Positions 31,791 through 43,622 of a DNA stretch of 64,000 nucleotides are shown one piece after another; positions within the stretch are counted from its first letter, which is position 1; each line of letters begins with the position of its first letter. This DNA is from Lactifluus volemus. Its lineage: Eukaryota; Basidiomycota; Agaricomycetes; Russulales; Russulaceae. The notes under the pieces were generated by a model. The model did no database searches and was not told where the DNA came from. It was given only the letters and a program-made list of their open reading frames with translations. The DNA lies in the NCBI GenBank assembly GCA_022376515.1, contig WTXI01000013.1:186001-250000 (forward strand), in the 5' to 3' direction. The position numbers and the translations under genes were made by a program.

Positions 31791-32367
31791 ACTTGTCGAA
31801 TCAGGATCAATAATTGAGTTGACTTGAACTTTGATTCTTCCAATATTTAAGGTCGTCACTTTTCTTTCACATTAGTGCTAACACGTACTAATGACTGAAC
31901 GTACGCCCATGGGTGAGTTCGAGAGTAAATTATTGGGGAAAAGAATGACTACTATGTTCTCTGAGTCTGACCTCTACTGTAATTACGTTGTGTGGCTGAG
32001 GGTTAAGGTAAAGCTCGAACTGCTGTGTGACTCTACACGGGCCGAGCCCGAGGCGGAACTTGAATGTGGCATGCAAGGTGGTTGCAAGGCGGACTCAGTT
32101 TCAAGGTGCCCGGACTTCATTCAGCCCTCCAGCTCTCAGATTTTTGGTCTATGTCCGGATGTCATGGCTGATATCGACTATTAGTTGGATGGGTCATGAT
32201 GCCGGCATGACACTATGCGCCGGACGTTACACATTACACGTTTAGATAACTTAAGTTATGTCATTACGGAAGTTCGGGAATTTCCATCCATCACTCGCAC
32301 AAATCACGGACAAATAAAGCAGTGCCCTTTTTCCCTCCACACACCACGCCTGTTGACCTTTCATTTC

Positions 32368-35025
32368 ATGTCGCAAATCAACGATCCCGAACAGAATCCG
32401 CAGCCAAGTCCAGCGGTGGTTCACAACCTGAGTACGTTGTTTTTCTGCCGTTGTTGTCCCAGGTGGTGGTAGTCTGACGGGTATTAAAGGTCAGGCGAAC
32501 CCGAACATCATACCTGGCGATGCTTCACTGGAGAATTCTGGGGATTTTGACGATAATGCCACTCCCCTCTGGTCCCTCTACAAGGAAAAATCCCAAATCC
32601 ACGATGAAGCTAAGATTCAGATTTTAACCAAGAGTATGACAGATGTCCTGTTGTTTGTGCGTTCATATACTCCCACTTCGATAATATATCTGACTATGAT
32701 CCACAAGGCTGGCTTGTTTGCTGCTGCCCTATCCCCATTTATCGTCGATCGCTCTCAGGCCATACAAGTAACCCCTGTACAACAGATGGTATTCTATGAG
32801 CAACAATCTGTCGACTTGCTCAAACAAATATCCGCACAAATCTCCTCTCTTTCTCTACAGGCGTCTGTTCCATCCCCTCCCCCGTTGCCTCCCCTTACGG
32901 CCAATCCGTCACGGTCTGACATACTAGTAAATGCACTTTTGTTCATAAGCCTCGTTCTAAGCCTTTCTGCTGCACTCCTCGCAACCCTTGTCCAGCGATG
33001 GGCCCGGGACCACATGCAAATTTTCCACCGCTATAAGCACCCTTTAAAAGTTTCACGGATTCGACAATATCTACATGAAGGCGTCGAGCGTTGGCACATG
33101 GCAATGATAGCGGAAGCAGTACCTACGCTCATCCACGTCTCTCTCTTCCTATTCTTGGTTGGCCTTGCTGTCTTCCTATCAAATGCGAATTGGGCTGTTG
33201 CCAAGCCCACCATTTTCTTCATCACACTCTTCCTCGTATGGTACCTCATCGCTACAATTCTACCAGTCGCGAAACCACAATTTCCGCTTCGCAGCCCAGT
33301 TTCTGTCCTTCTCTGGTTTGTGGTCCAATCGATTTCCCCAAGGCTGCACAAGGATCATGAAGATGGAGGACTGAAACCAGTGAGCCCAAACATGGTAGAT
33401 GGGCTGATGGAACTGGCGTTGGAACACAAACCTGTTCGGACATATCGCGATCGGCGGGCAATTGCATGGCTGGCGCGAGACCTCACTGGGGATGCCGAGA
33501 TGGAATCCTTTGCTTCGATTATCCTCGGTTCTTTCAACTTGGAATGGGTTGTGCGCGTATGGGGAAAAAGAGCAAACGGCGTATCGACCAACGACAACTT
33601 AACGACAGAACTAACAATCGAGAACTATGACATCTACCCGCTCTGCACGCGCATTGGTCACTTGTTCCAAACATGCAGCAACCCTTACCTTTTCGAGAAC
33701 GAGGACAAACGGCTTACGCGCTCTCGTACCTCTATCCATACCGTAGCATTGCTCGTATTCCGCATGAAAGCCGATCTGAACTGGTTTGGAGACATAGAAA
33801 CGATCGGGAAACTACTCAACGCCCAAGGTTACAGAGACCATCCCCGGCTGTCATGGGGAACGGGTTCAAACCAGTCATTCGCCGCGAATTGGACAGGCCT
33901 CTCGATAATGATCATCCAAAAACACTGGTCATGGAACGGTTCAAGGCGGCAGCGAAAGCAGTTTTGCTAAGCTTTGACCCTATCTCCCAAAATGAAGCGA
34001 CCACGCGCGCTCGGATGATCGACAACACCCTCAAGGTGGTGTGGGATCGTGTAGAAGCCCTAGATAAAGATCCAAGACGCCACAGGGATATGCCAGAAAC
34101 CGACGAGGACATACGCCATCGAGAGTGGATCAAACATGAACTTGAGAAGATGGGATACACCTCCAGGCTCCTCTCCGATCTCCGAACCGCAGTTGACCTA
34201 GCCTCCAACCAGTTGTCTAAACGCCTTCCTTGGAAATCTCTTAAAGAAACGACACAATCAACTGATGCTTGTGATTTCCTCCTCAATACTTTCGAAGCCC
34301 AATTGAAGTATCTGTATGGTCGAATTGCTCCGTCTAGCCTCAGCGTGGGCGGGGGCGTGAAACAGGCCGAAGAACAGGGTGCGAACCAGGGCACAAAACA
34401 CGCTGTGGTACAGAACCGTCACGGTGCTGTCACACCTATGTGTCGACCCATGGAACGGCAACTGTGGCGTCTCCTCGATTTACATGAAGGCGACGCTGTT
34501 GGCTTCACGCTAGAGCTTTATCTCCTCTCTCTTAAAGAAATCCTCTCCACTTTTGCTTCCCCATCAGACGACTCGCATGACAACTTCTTTATCGCCTTCG
34601 AAGCCATCACATCCAACCGCGCCCTGTCCGAATGCACCATCTGGACGCAGCAACTCATTTTCGAACTAATCCTCGATATAGCAGCCAATCGTGGTGTTTT
34701 TTCTGATTTCAGTTATCCCAAGTTTATCGAGGAGGAACTCGTGCGCATACTACGCAGTGTAGTCGCGGGGGTGCACGACGTGTCCGATATCGGAGTTGCA
34801 GTGGAAGATCTTGAAAAAGTCAAGTCGCGACGCCGTCATGCAGGTTTCCGGGAGAACGTATTAAACGTTCTCAGGCATCCCTTGCCGAGGCCATCAGCGC
34901 CCCCGATGGCGCCCGGTACGAGTAATAGTACCGCGACAACGACTGCCGGGCCCCTCGTCATTCGACCAGTTAGAATGAATCGCCCGGTTCTACGACCACA
35001 GATTCAACTGAGAATATCTCGCTAG
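32368..35025 (+). pseudogene. DUF6535 membrane protein 2, one-base frameshift
   Basis: Exons 32368-32431, 32490-32656 and 32708-35025, with the same intron positions and sizes as DUF6535-1. The N-terminal membrane part is intact (AGLFAAALSPFIVDRSQ, then ALLATLVQRWARDHM, and SRIRQYLHEGVERWHMA). After LSIMIIQKHW the frame shifts and stops at 33970. The paralogs read IIQRTLVMERLK there, and an alternative frame from the same spot resumes TLVMERFKAAAKAVLLSF and stays open to 35025. The lesion is a missing A in the A5 run at about 33918-33922. The C-terminus keeps the family tail (VRMNRPVLRPQIQLRISR). It is a recent pseudogene, a truncated 480-residue membrane product, or a homopolymer sequencing error. 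Confidence 0.7.
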
Positions 35026-35284
35026 CATCATGGCCGAGTTACAGTGCAAGTCGTTTACCTTATTTGTCTTAATTATACCTACATTTGAATGATGTCATTC
35101 GAAAACTTATTCTAGAGAAAAGTCCAAAATTTAAACAGGTGATGTGTCCTCTTGTCAAAAATGATCTTGTGTTTAGCCATATACTATACAAGTGCTTGAG
35201 TGGCTGTTTTGGGTCAACCCCACTTTATATTATGGACAAGCTGAAGTTCAAGCCTATGGCTTGTGGATGGCAGTAAAAGTCAAT

Positions 35285-38200
35285 GGTATTTCTCAGTCAT
35301 TGTATCCTGTCCAAATCAATATAGGCCGCTGCCGTTAGAAAAGACTAATGGTCAGCCACTTGAACTAAGAGAACCTAGAAGAGAGAGTAATCATAGTATA
35401 CTGCGAAATAGCTCTAAGTCTATGCCAGGGACGGCATGCCACTGGTATGCCGCGTTCGTGCTCTAGCGGTCGAGGTGAACAGCGCCGCCAAGGAAATAAA
35501 AACGAAAATGACGAAGCCACAGGTAGGATACCTATGACACGTCTCGCGGACCTTTGAAATGATCAAATAGTAAATCGATCGAACGACCATCACCAAACAG
35601 TCGAATGGGTTCTCCCCGCGGGCAGGGGCGGAACTTCCAACGGTATCTGATTGTTATTATCCCGCGCGTACACATCGGCGCCGTTCATGAGTAGTATTTG
35701 CACCGTCTTCATTTTCTTGTTATTCTTTGCGAGGTGTAGCGGTGTCTTGCCATCGTTGCCCTTCGCGTTCACGTCCGCTCCTCCATTGAGTAAGCACTGC
35801 ACAACATCGACAGCGCCCACAAACGACGCCACATGCAAAGGGGTCCAGCCCATGTCGTTGGACGCATTGATATCCCCGCCGTTCTCGAGTAAACACTGCA
35901 CGACTTCGAGAGCCCCTCCTGCGATGCAACATGTAACGGAATCCAGTCCTTGACATTGCGCGCGGTTAAATCTCCGCCCATGTCGAGTAAGAACTTCACG
36001 ACGTTGGCAGGTCCGCAGCGCGACGCCACATGTAACGGCGTCGAGTTCTTGTTGTCTTGGGCATTCACTCTCGCGCCATGATCAAAGAGCAACCTGACAA
36101 GCTCGAGGCTTCCGCTCTCCGATGCTAGGTGTAGTGGCGTTGAACCTTTGTTATCAACTGCATCGATTTTCGCTCCACGAGAAAACAGGAATTCGGCAAC
36201 TTGCAGGTTTTCATTGGCCAACGCGAGGTGCAAAGGAGTCGAGCTGTTCCTATCCCGGCAATCCACTTTTGCGCCATTGTCGACCAACAGCTTGACAATC
36301 TCGACATTCCCTTTGACCGATGCGAGGTGAATCGGTAACGAGCCCTGGTCGTCCGGGGCATCTACTTTCGCGCCTTCTTTAAGTAGCAGTTGGACACTGT
36401 CAACGTTTCCGCTGTCCAATGCTGCACGCAGCAAAGACGAGAGTTCTTCTCCGGGCATGTTCAAAACCGCGCTGTGGCCAACTAGTAGTCGTACGATCTC
36501 GGTGTGTCCTTTGGTCAAGGTAATGTACAATGGGGTGAAGCTGTCGTGGTCCGGGGCATTGACATTCACGCGGTGGTCAACTAATAGGCGAGCAATCTCG
36601 AGGTGTCCCATGTAACATGCTGCGTGGAGTGGAGTTGCGAAACTACCGCCTCTGGCATTGACATCTTCTTTGTGTGTCCTGATGAGATGGTCTGCCAGGT
36701 CACGGAAACCGCAGAGCGCGGCATAGTACAACGCGCCGGCTTCCGGTAGCACTGCATCCGAGTCTCTCGGTGACACGTCCTGTCAACATTATGCATACGA
36801 ATCCAATTTCTGAATTGCGGTGCGGTCGGGTCGAAGAGTGATTTCATCCCGTCCTGTACGTGGGATGACGCGTTCTTAAACTGGGCATGGTCGACCCAAT
36901 GTCGAGCAGCGTATTTGACTAGCGGTGAATCCGTGACATGGGACCAGTAAACCTGGCGGTCAAATCCGAGTAAGACACCAAGGCAAGCTTGTGCAAGGAC
37001 AGTATGGGCATCTTCGAGAGAGACATGATAATGTGAGAGGCATCCATTTGATGACGTGGCGAGGCGACCCGAGGTTAGGAAATCCTTTAGGGAAATGTGG
37101 GAGAGTTGGGCGACCCGGCGACGGTCTCGGTTAATAATGGCAATCAAGTCCGAGGACAATGACAACACCGCCTGCTCTGGGTCCTTCGACCGCTTATCCA
37201 CATCGAGCTTCGGGATCCCATTTCTTGGCAGGTCAAGGGCAAGGATTTCTGCGAGGTCCTCGACATAAAGTGGCCGGATCGCTACCGTGAGGCATTGCAG
37301 GAGACGATGAACATGGTCTCTGTGGGCCTTGTCGATTTGCAATAGCGCACGCTCATACGTCTCACCCAGCGATTCAGGGAAAGGAAATTCAACCCGGAAT
37401 CTTGCCGGAGGACAGTCGCGCAGCGCCTTCAGCTGGCATGAAGCAAATAGAAACCTGAATGATGGACAGCATAAGCAATATGGTTGGGCATACGGCAAGG
37501 ACCTTACATTCCGTCGGCTCTTCGTGAGAGCGTATCAAAAACTAATTCCTTGTCCTCCCTTTCCCATCTTTGCATCATTGGGTCTGAGTCGACGAAACGC
37601 TTGATAAAGTCGATCACGTCTTGTTTTTGTCGAAATTCGTTCTCTAAAGATATTCGGGAAGGGGACAAGGGCTCAAGGGCTTTTCGGATGTCGATCTCGG
37701 GTCGGCTAGAGACACACAGACGGAAGTTCTTGAGACGAAACTTGGTAAGTTCCTCCACAAGCTGGAGGATATCTTCACGGGGTGACGGTGATCCAGGAGA
37801 ACTAGGACTTTCATCGAGTCCGTCCAGGATGATGTAGATCTGGGATTGAGCTGAGAGCATTTTTTTCAAGTATGCTGTCAAAACGCGTCCATCGGGCATC
37901 TGTTCTGGGTCGCTGTAGTAGGTAGAATAAAGCTCGTCCAGGACGTCACAACAGTGATTGGACTGATTGGATAGTTGGATAAGGAGAGAAGAAAGTACAT
38001 AGAAGCGAGTTTGTTTATCCGTGTCCCTACAATCGAAGAAACAGTAGGCCATGAGAGCTCGTTCATCCTTTGCTTGGATGTCTTTGATGATCGTGGAACT
38101 AAATAACGAAAATAAGATCTGATAGAATGAGTGCAAGGATAACGAACCAGAGGCCAGTCTTTCCAGAGCCAGCTATCGAAATGGGGAGGCATCAGAAATT

Positions 38201-39440
38201 AAACTATAAGGGTAGAAGGGTACAAACGCATTCCACTGATCCACAACAGGGAACCGCTGGCCTTCCATCGTTTGTAGGAATCGTTTTCGAGAAACCACCT
38301 AGAAGCCTTGCGCACGGTGTACTTTTGCAAGTGATCGGGTGGAGAGAGCCACGACTTGACGAGTCCTAGCAGAGTGCGTCCTGTGTGAACGTTTGACCCA
38401 TCCATCACGTGCAACGTGGGAGAAACGAGGGAGTACGAACGCTTCTCGTCCATGTCATCACCACTTGGCTGTTGTAGAGCCACTGGTCTAGGCAGCTTCT
38501 CCTCGTCTTGTATCAACTTGTCAAGTTTAATAACTGCGGTCTGTATGCTACGCTCTTTGTCATCGGAAGACTTGGACGGACGTCTTTCGGAGGAGCTCAA
38601 CGGGCGTGCTTCTAGAAGGGGGGTAATAATCTTCATATAGTTTGCTGAATAGGCTAGATGAGTGAAATACGATATGTCACCCAGGATAAACTCACTCAAA
38701 TGCCGTTGCTTGATGTGCTTTGTTAACATGGCAAGCGTCGTGAGTACTTCGGCCATGAACACTACCATTCTGTCCTTCACTTTCTCATCGAGAGAGACCT
38801 CGGTGAAACTCTTGAGCCGTTGAAAAAAGGTTTGCATGCGCAGGAAGAAGTCTGAGAGGGCCTCTGTGGGGACAACAGCCTGAAACATTTAGGCGTCATA
38901 ACTATAGCGCGCGGAAATGGAGGAAGATACGAACTTCGAGGAAGATACCGATAGCAGTAAGAAGAGCATTCGAGGGTGTGAATAACTGTAAACGTGGGTT
39001 AGAAAGGACGGTGATGGAATATGAGCCTGAATGATGTTCACAATGCCAACGTGTCTCCCTAGAGTAAACGAAAATGCGTGGAGGACATCCACGGTTGTGG
39101 CAAGCCAGAGTCCTGATCCTTCCTTGCCACCAAAAAAATTTCGGGCATAAACTCGAAGCACAGAGAGAATCATGTCGGGAGTGCTGCAATTTTGCAACTT
39201 GGGGAGTAGAGAATGCTCCGAAATGTCAATCTTTGTTTGCTTCCGGTATGAACTTAAGGCATCGAGAAATATGTTCCTAGGAGATGCTGGGGATAAGGAT
39301 ACATTGTAGGAATATGGGAAGGTGCAGTGAGAGTGGGAGAGCGCAGTGAGAGTGAGAAGAGTGTTAAGCATGGACAGCAGTGCAGTCGTTGACAAAGGGA
39401 TAAATATGACCTTTTTTGGGCATATGTCATGTGCCCTAAA
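35285..39440. repeat. Inverted duplication, left arm (partner 56770-60950)
   Basis: The reverse complement of this segment matches 56770-60950 nearly base for base. It includes the STAND gene with promoter-proximal DNA and 300 bases of 3' flank. The loop between the arms is about 17 kb and carries three DUF6535 genes. Arm ends are estimated by eye. Confidence 0.85.
35590..39371 (-). pseudogene. Goodbye-NACHT-ankyrin STAND protein A, two frameshifts in last exon
   Basis: Six exons: 39371-39042, 38985-38935, 38879-38228, 38172-38148, 38098-37508 and 37454-35590. The N-terminus (FLDALSSYRKQTKIDISEHS, then ATTVDVLHAFSFTLGRHVG, then RMQTFFQRLKSFTEVSLDEK) matches the fungal STAND Goodbye domain. 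NACHT Walker A is GMPGSGKTGL (about residue 345, split over exons 3 and 4) and Walker B is IYIILDGLDES (about 440). SRPEIDIRKAL and a helical region follow, then eleven ankyrin repeats. Such proteins are signalling NTPases acting as fungal NLR-like receptors. Compared with gene B, one G is missing at about 36779 (before DVSPRDSDA) and one at about 35913-35916 (GALEVVQC), so the ankyrin part is shifted twice. The start is an upstream ATG, since a 13-base deletion puts the ATG used by gene B out of frame. About 1171 codons if uninterrupted. Confidence 0.8.
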
Positions 39441-40069
39441 GTCTCCAAGTCACCATTCGGGGAATTTGTCTCTGTGACGTGGTTGTAATCTTCTATCTTT
39501 CCGTTGTGTTACTGCAACTTGAGAGTCCGCATCAGATAGGACATGGGCCGGCTCAGGTCAAGCACTGAACTTGAAGTCATTTGAATGAACATTCGTCTAG
39601 AACCGATACGAAGATACGAACCGCTCGCAAATGAAAGGGGTCCAATTTGAAGTGCCCTTGCCAGTTCAAAACTCGACGCATTCGATGCTCGTGTACAACC
39701 AGCGGGCGGGGAATCGCCTGCTGACTTGGATCCTGGTGTCATATCAGAAGTTTCCGTCCATCAGTGACGTCCGCATTATATCCGCCTTTCCTAACTAAAC
39801 TCACACTGGCAGGCAATACCCTCTTCGACCCCACTATAAGGTCAGCGGCCGTGTCGCAGACCTCGAAACCACATTTTATTTGCCTTATTACACCCTCTTT
39901 CGTTCTCTCTTCAGGCTTTCGTCTCAAGCTTGTCCTACCTCCCACCTTTCCATCGCCTTCGGAGTCGTCTCTTTGCAATCGTCCTAGGTTCCTGGCCGCT
40001 CCTCTCGTTCCCTTTTCTTCCCGCCCCACGACGCCCTTGCCAGTGCTCCTTAGGGTTAGTCCCGCTGAC
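39441..40069. other. Upstream flank of STAND gene A, no gene supported
   Basis: Beyond the inverted arm the sequence loses similarity to 56770. Overlapping frames at 39739-40144 on both strands are low-complexity and have no recognisable motif. A weak resemblance to 27640-27790 suggests that the duplicated spacer begins here. Confidence 0.35.
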
Positions 40070-42885
40070 CGTGTGGCCCGGGCCTCGTGCCACATATGTG
40101 CTCCTTTCAAGTCATCTCCTTCGTATCTGCTAGGTCCCTCCTGACTAACAACCTCCCATTTGATTAGATCGCCTCGCCTTCGTTTTTGTTTTTTCGCTCA
40201 GTACAGCAATCTCTCTATCTTTGTTTTTCCTTCATTAGTTTCAGCCCTAGCGGAGATAGCTTACTTCTCTTCTGCGTACATTTGCCAAATGTGCAGGTCA
40301 TTCGAAGCCACTGTTATTGAGAACGAAACGCGTTAAGAATGGGAAGAGATGTAAGCCCACAAACAGAATGGGGACGGTTAAAAGGTCAGAAAACGAGACG
40401 AGGAAGCAGAAAAGAGCAGAGTGCCCTTCTGGAAAGGCTAAGAGCACAGGGGAAATACCGAAACTAGAGTGCGAAGCCGAAAATTACAAGGAGAATTTTC
40501 AATTGAAAAGCTTAGACACGGCGTGAAGCGTAGCACCCAGATTCGTCGCTCGATCCCCCTTTGTCACCGCTGCATGCCCTTTCCTGTTCTCTCTCTTGAA
40601 CTCACGTGGATGCCCTGGTCTGCCCATATCACTCTGAGCCCGATCCTGCTTGTGCCTTGGCAGCCTTTTGTGAGGGCACACCCAGCGAGTAGGGTGACTG
40701 AGTGCGGGTACCCGCAATGAATATTTTATTGTGGTGGAAGCCGACACGCTCGAGCTGACGGCGGCGGCCGCACAGGGGAGATGACAGCGGCAAAACTTAA
40801 GGAATTACCAAACCAGGAGCTACGAAATGGGACAACTAAATAGACGAGATACTAAGAACTGTGGAACAGGAACAACAGCACGCAGGCCAACGCTGGAAAT
40901 TTGAGGAAAAGTTCCAGGGACAGCAGGGAAGTAAGAGAAGGGACGCAGGGTTGGAGAGAAAGGGGTGACACATAGTAGCTATTAGTCAAAGTAATTCTGG
41001 TAAAGGTAGCACAGGGAGAAGTACGCTGACGCACATCATGATCCTTGGGAGGATAAATGGGTCTGCAGCCAAAGGTGTGTCAATTTAGCATTGATACAGT
41101 ATGACTGGGGCTGTGCACCAGCGGCGGTAAGCCCCAAAGTGTAGTAGACAACAGAGACGCATGTATTGAGCCCGTGGAAGGTGCAGGGAAGGACCTGCTG
41201 GGGGTGCGCACCCAAGGGAATGAGATGTTCCGATCAAAAAGTTGAAAAAGGCGTCGGCGACCTTCGGTGGCCGATGCAATCATAGGACCAACCTTGGATG
41301 GCAAAAAGGTCGCCCTGATGGAACAAAGGTAGTGCGTGAAGACAACATAAGAATCAGCTTCAGACGGAATAAGTCAAAGAGAGCCAGAGGTAGAGAAAGA
41401 CGGAGACGTGGGAGTCCCGACTGCGGCAAAGCCTGCTAGTGAGGGAAAGGTCGAGCTACTCAACGATGATGCTGCGCATTTCTGCAGGCCAGGGGAGTAC
41501 CTTGCGGCAGCTGTCGATAATTCGGTGTTAAGCTTGGTTTGATGATCGGTTCGCCCAAAAACCGCGTCATCTGGCACTCGGCCCGAGTGCCAAAGGCGGA
41601 GCGTGTCAATGTCAATGACACGAAGGCTACAACTTGATGAAATCTCTGGCATTTCGCTCTCTCTTTCATCCGACGTCCCTCCGAGATTATTCCGGGCACG
41701 TGCCTCATTGTACGGACCCGAGTACGATAATTGGCTTGCTTCCGATCTGTGTACATCCAAAATCTGTGATTACCAACCCTGTCACAATCACCGGATGGAT
41801 CTCAACCTCTATCATCGTTGGCGAACACATGTAACTGGAGACATGGGGGGTACAGAAAGGATATATGATGGGAGGCGTGGGAGGTGAGGGAGGTCAGCTG
41901 GAGTATCACGCGTTTGCCAGGGCAGTGGCTGTACTAGTACAGAACCACCATCTTCTCAGGTTTACGTGAAGAACTTACGGAACGGACGGCGAAGATGGGT
42001 GCGAGCAAGGAGACATGGGATCGTCGTGAGATGAGGCGGAAGAGACAGCTGATCGTCCTGTGTTTACGTACATGGCTGTTCTGTGTTCACCGATTGAAAA
42101 CTTACTATAGCTTGCAAGTCGACCGGTACTCCAAACCTGCCGCGCACGTTCCCACCCGTCTTCATGCGTGTACACATATAGTGCCCAAGGGTTGCTCACT
42201 TGGCGCTTAGCTGATCGATAAAACATTTTCGTTATAGGCGCCTCGCCTTGCGTCGACTGGCGACGCCCATCTGATGTCGTTGCTTCTGCAGAAGTTTCCC
42301 TCCAGTTGCCTCTTGAGATGATTCTACTTCTGCCTCGCCAAGACGTGCAGGGGTATTGACCAACGTATAAAGGGATTATCCCGACCCTAATTTGGGGTTC
42401 CGTACTCTCAGGCTTGCCATATATTTCGAACCGCTGCGCCGTCATGATCCGTCGTGGGGTTGTCATCATCAGTGACTTGCAAAGTCACTCTTTGTAGGAA
42501 GATCCACAGGAGTGTATTGTAAAAGAGGATTCCATCAAAAGATCGATCAGGTTACGCCGGAGCACATGGGACAAGACTCAGATTTACGTGACAGCCGGGG
42601 TCATAAGGTACGTCCAATCGACTCGGAGACTCGGAGAGGACGATTACAGCTCGGACGGAGCACAAGTGTGGTGGATCACATATCTCAGTAATCGAAATTC
42701 ACGTCACTAAATCTCCGTAGGGATCAAGCGCTCGTTCCACGTGTCAACCAACGGAGTTACCCCGGGTCGATCTCTGTCGCCCGCAGCATCAAAGACTGGG
42801 CACATTCCGCCGCAATCAGGCTGAACGGGGCCCTCTTCTCGTCCCGCCAGTCAGTCGAAGCTGACGTGAGAATGGTCATACTGCA
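40070..42885. repeat. Duplicated spacer block, copy 2 (partner 27790-30500)
   Basis: Same order of anchors as copy 1: CCTCGTGCCACATATG, GCGGGTACCCGCAATGAA, GTGGAACAGGAACAACAGCA, TCTGGCATTTCGCTCTCTCT and TGCCCAAGGGTTGCTCACTT. It has many short indels. Neither copy contains a recognisable gene. From 42886 to 43622 only the 3' flank of DUF6535-3 is present. Confidence 0.7.
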
Positions 42886-43622
42886 CGAGAAATTTGGGGA
42901 TGTCTACCAGTGATATTGCGGGGCGGGTTTTCAGGCGAGATCGGATGTGTCGAAGAGACATTGTTAGGAACGGACACCGTGCTAGGTGTCACTGACAACT
43001 TCAAGTTGAACGGTATCTGAACCTTTTGCAATTGGCTCATATGTCTGTAGACGAGTGTCCAATCAAGCGACCTTCAGTTGGAGTAATTTGATGAGCAGTC
43101 CGAGTCCCGGACGCAGTAACCGTGACACAGAAAATAAAACGACCGCACCACATACTCACAGAGGCAAAGTCCCAACTGTCTGCCAGTGTGTTCAAAACAA
43201 GCCCAGTAATTCACCCCTGCTGTGATCACACAATTTCAAGCGTTCCATATAACTTGAACGATGGGTATCTGAGAGAGCTTCAGTTGAAGATGAATGCACG
43301 TAAGGAACGGCCAGCACTGCCAAGCCACGACAATAGAAGTACGGCTTGGCTCATAGAACATTACATCCCTCCCTCACCCTAGGCCTTGGGGAAACATCTG
43401 GGCGTCTTGGATAAGAGTAAGTACACCACAGGTCGAGCATATCTACGTTCAATTTACAGGTAGCAGCTTGGAACTCTTCTTAGTCACCTCGTAAGATACT
43501 GTATATGCGAATAAAACGTGGGTATATCGTGTGTGGGAAAAGAAGCGGAAGCAATTTGGCACCGGCGGACTGGTAATCAAAATAGACAGTGATCAATTGA
43601 GGGTTGTACTGCGAGCTGATGG

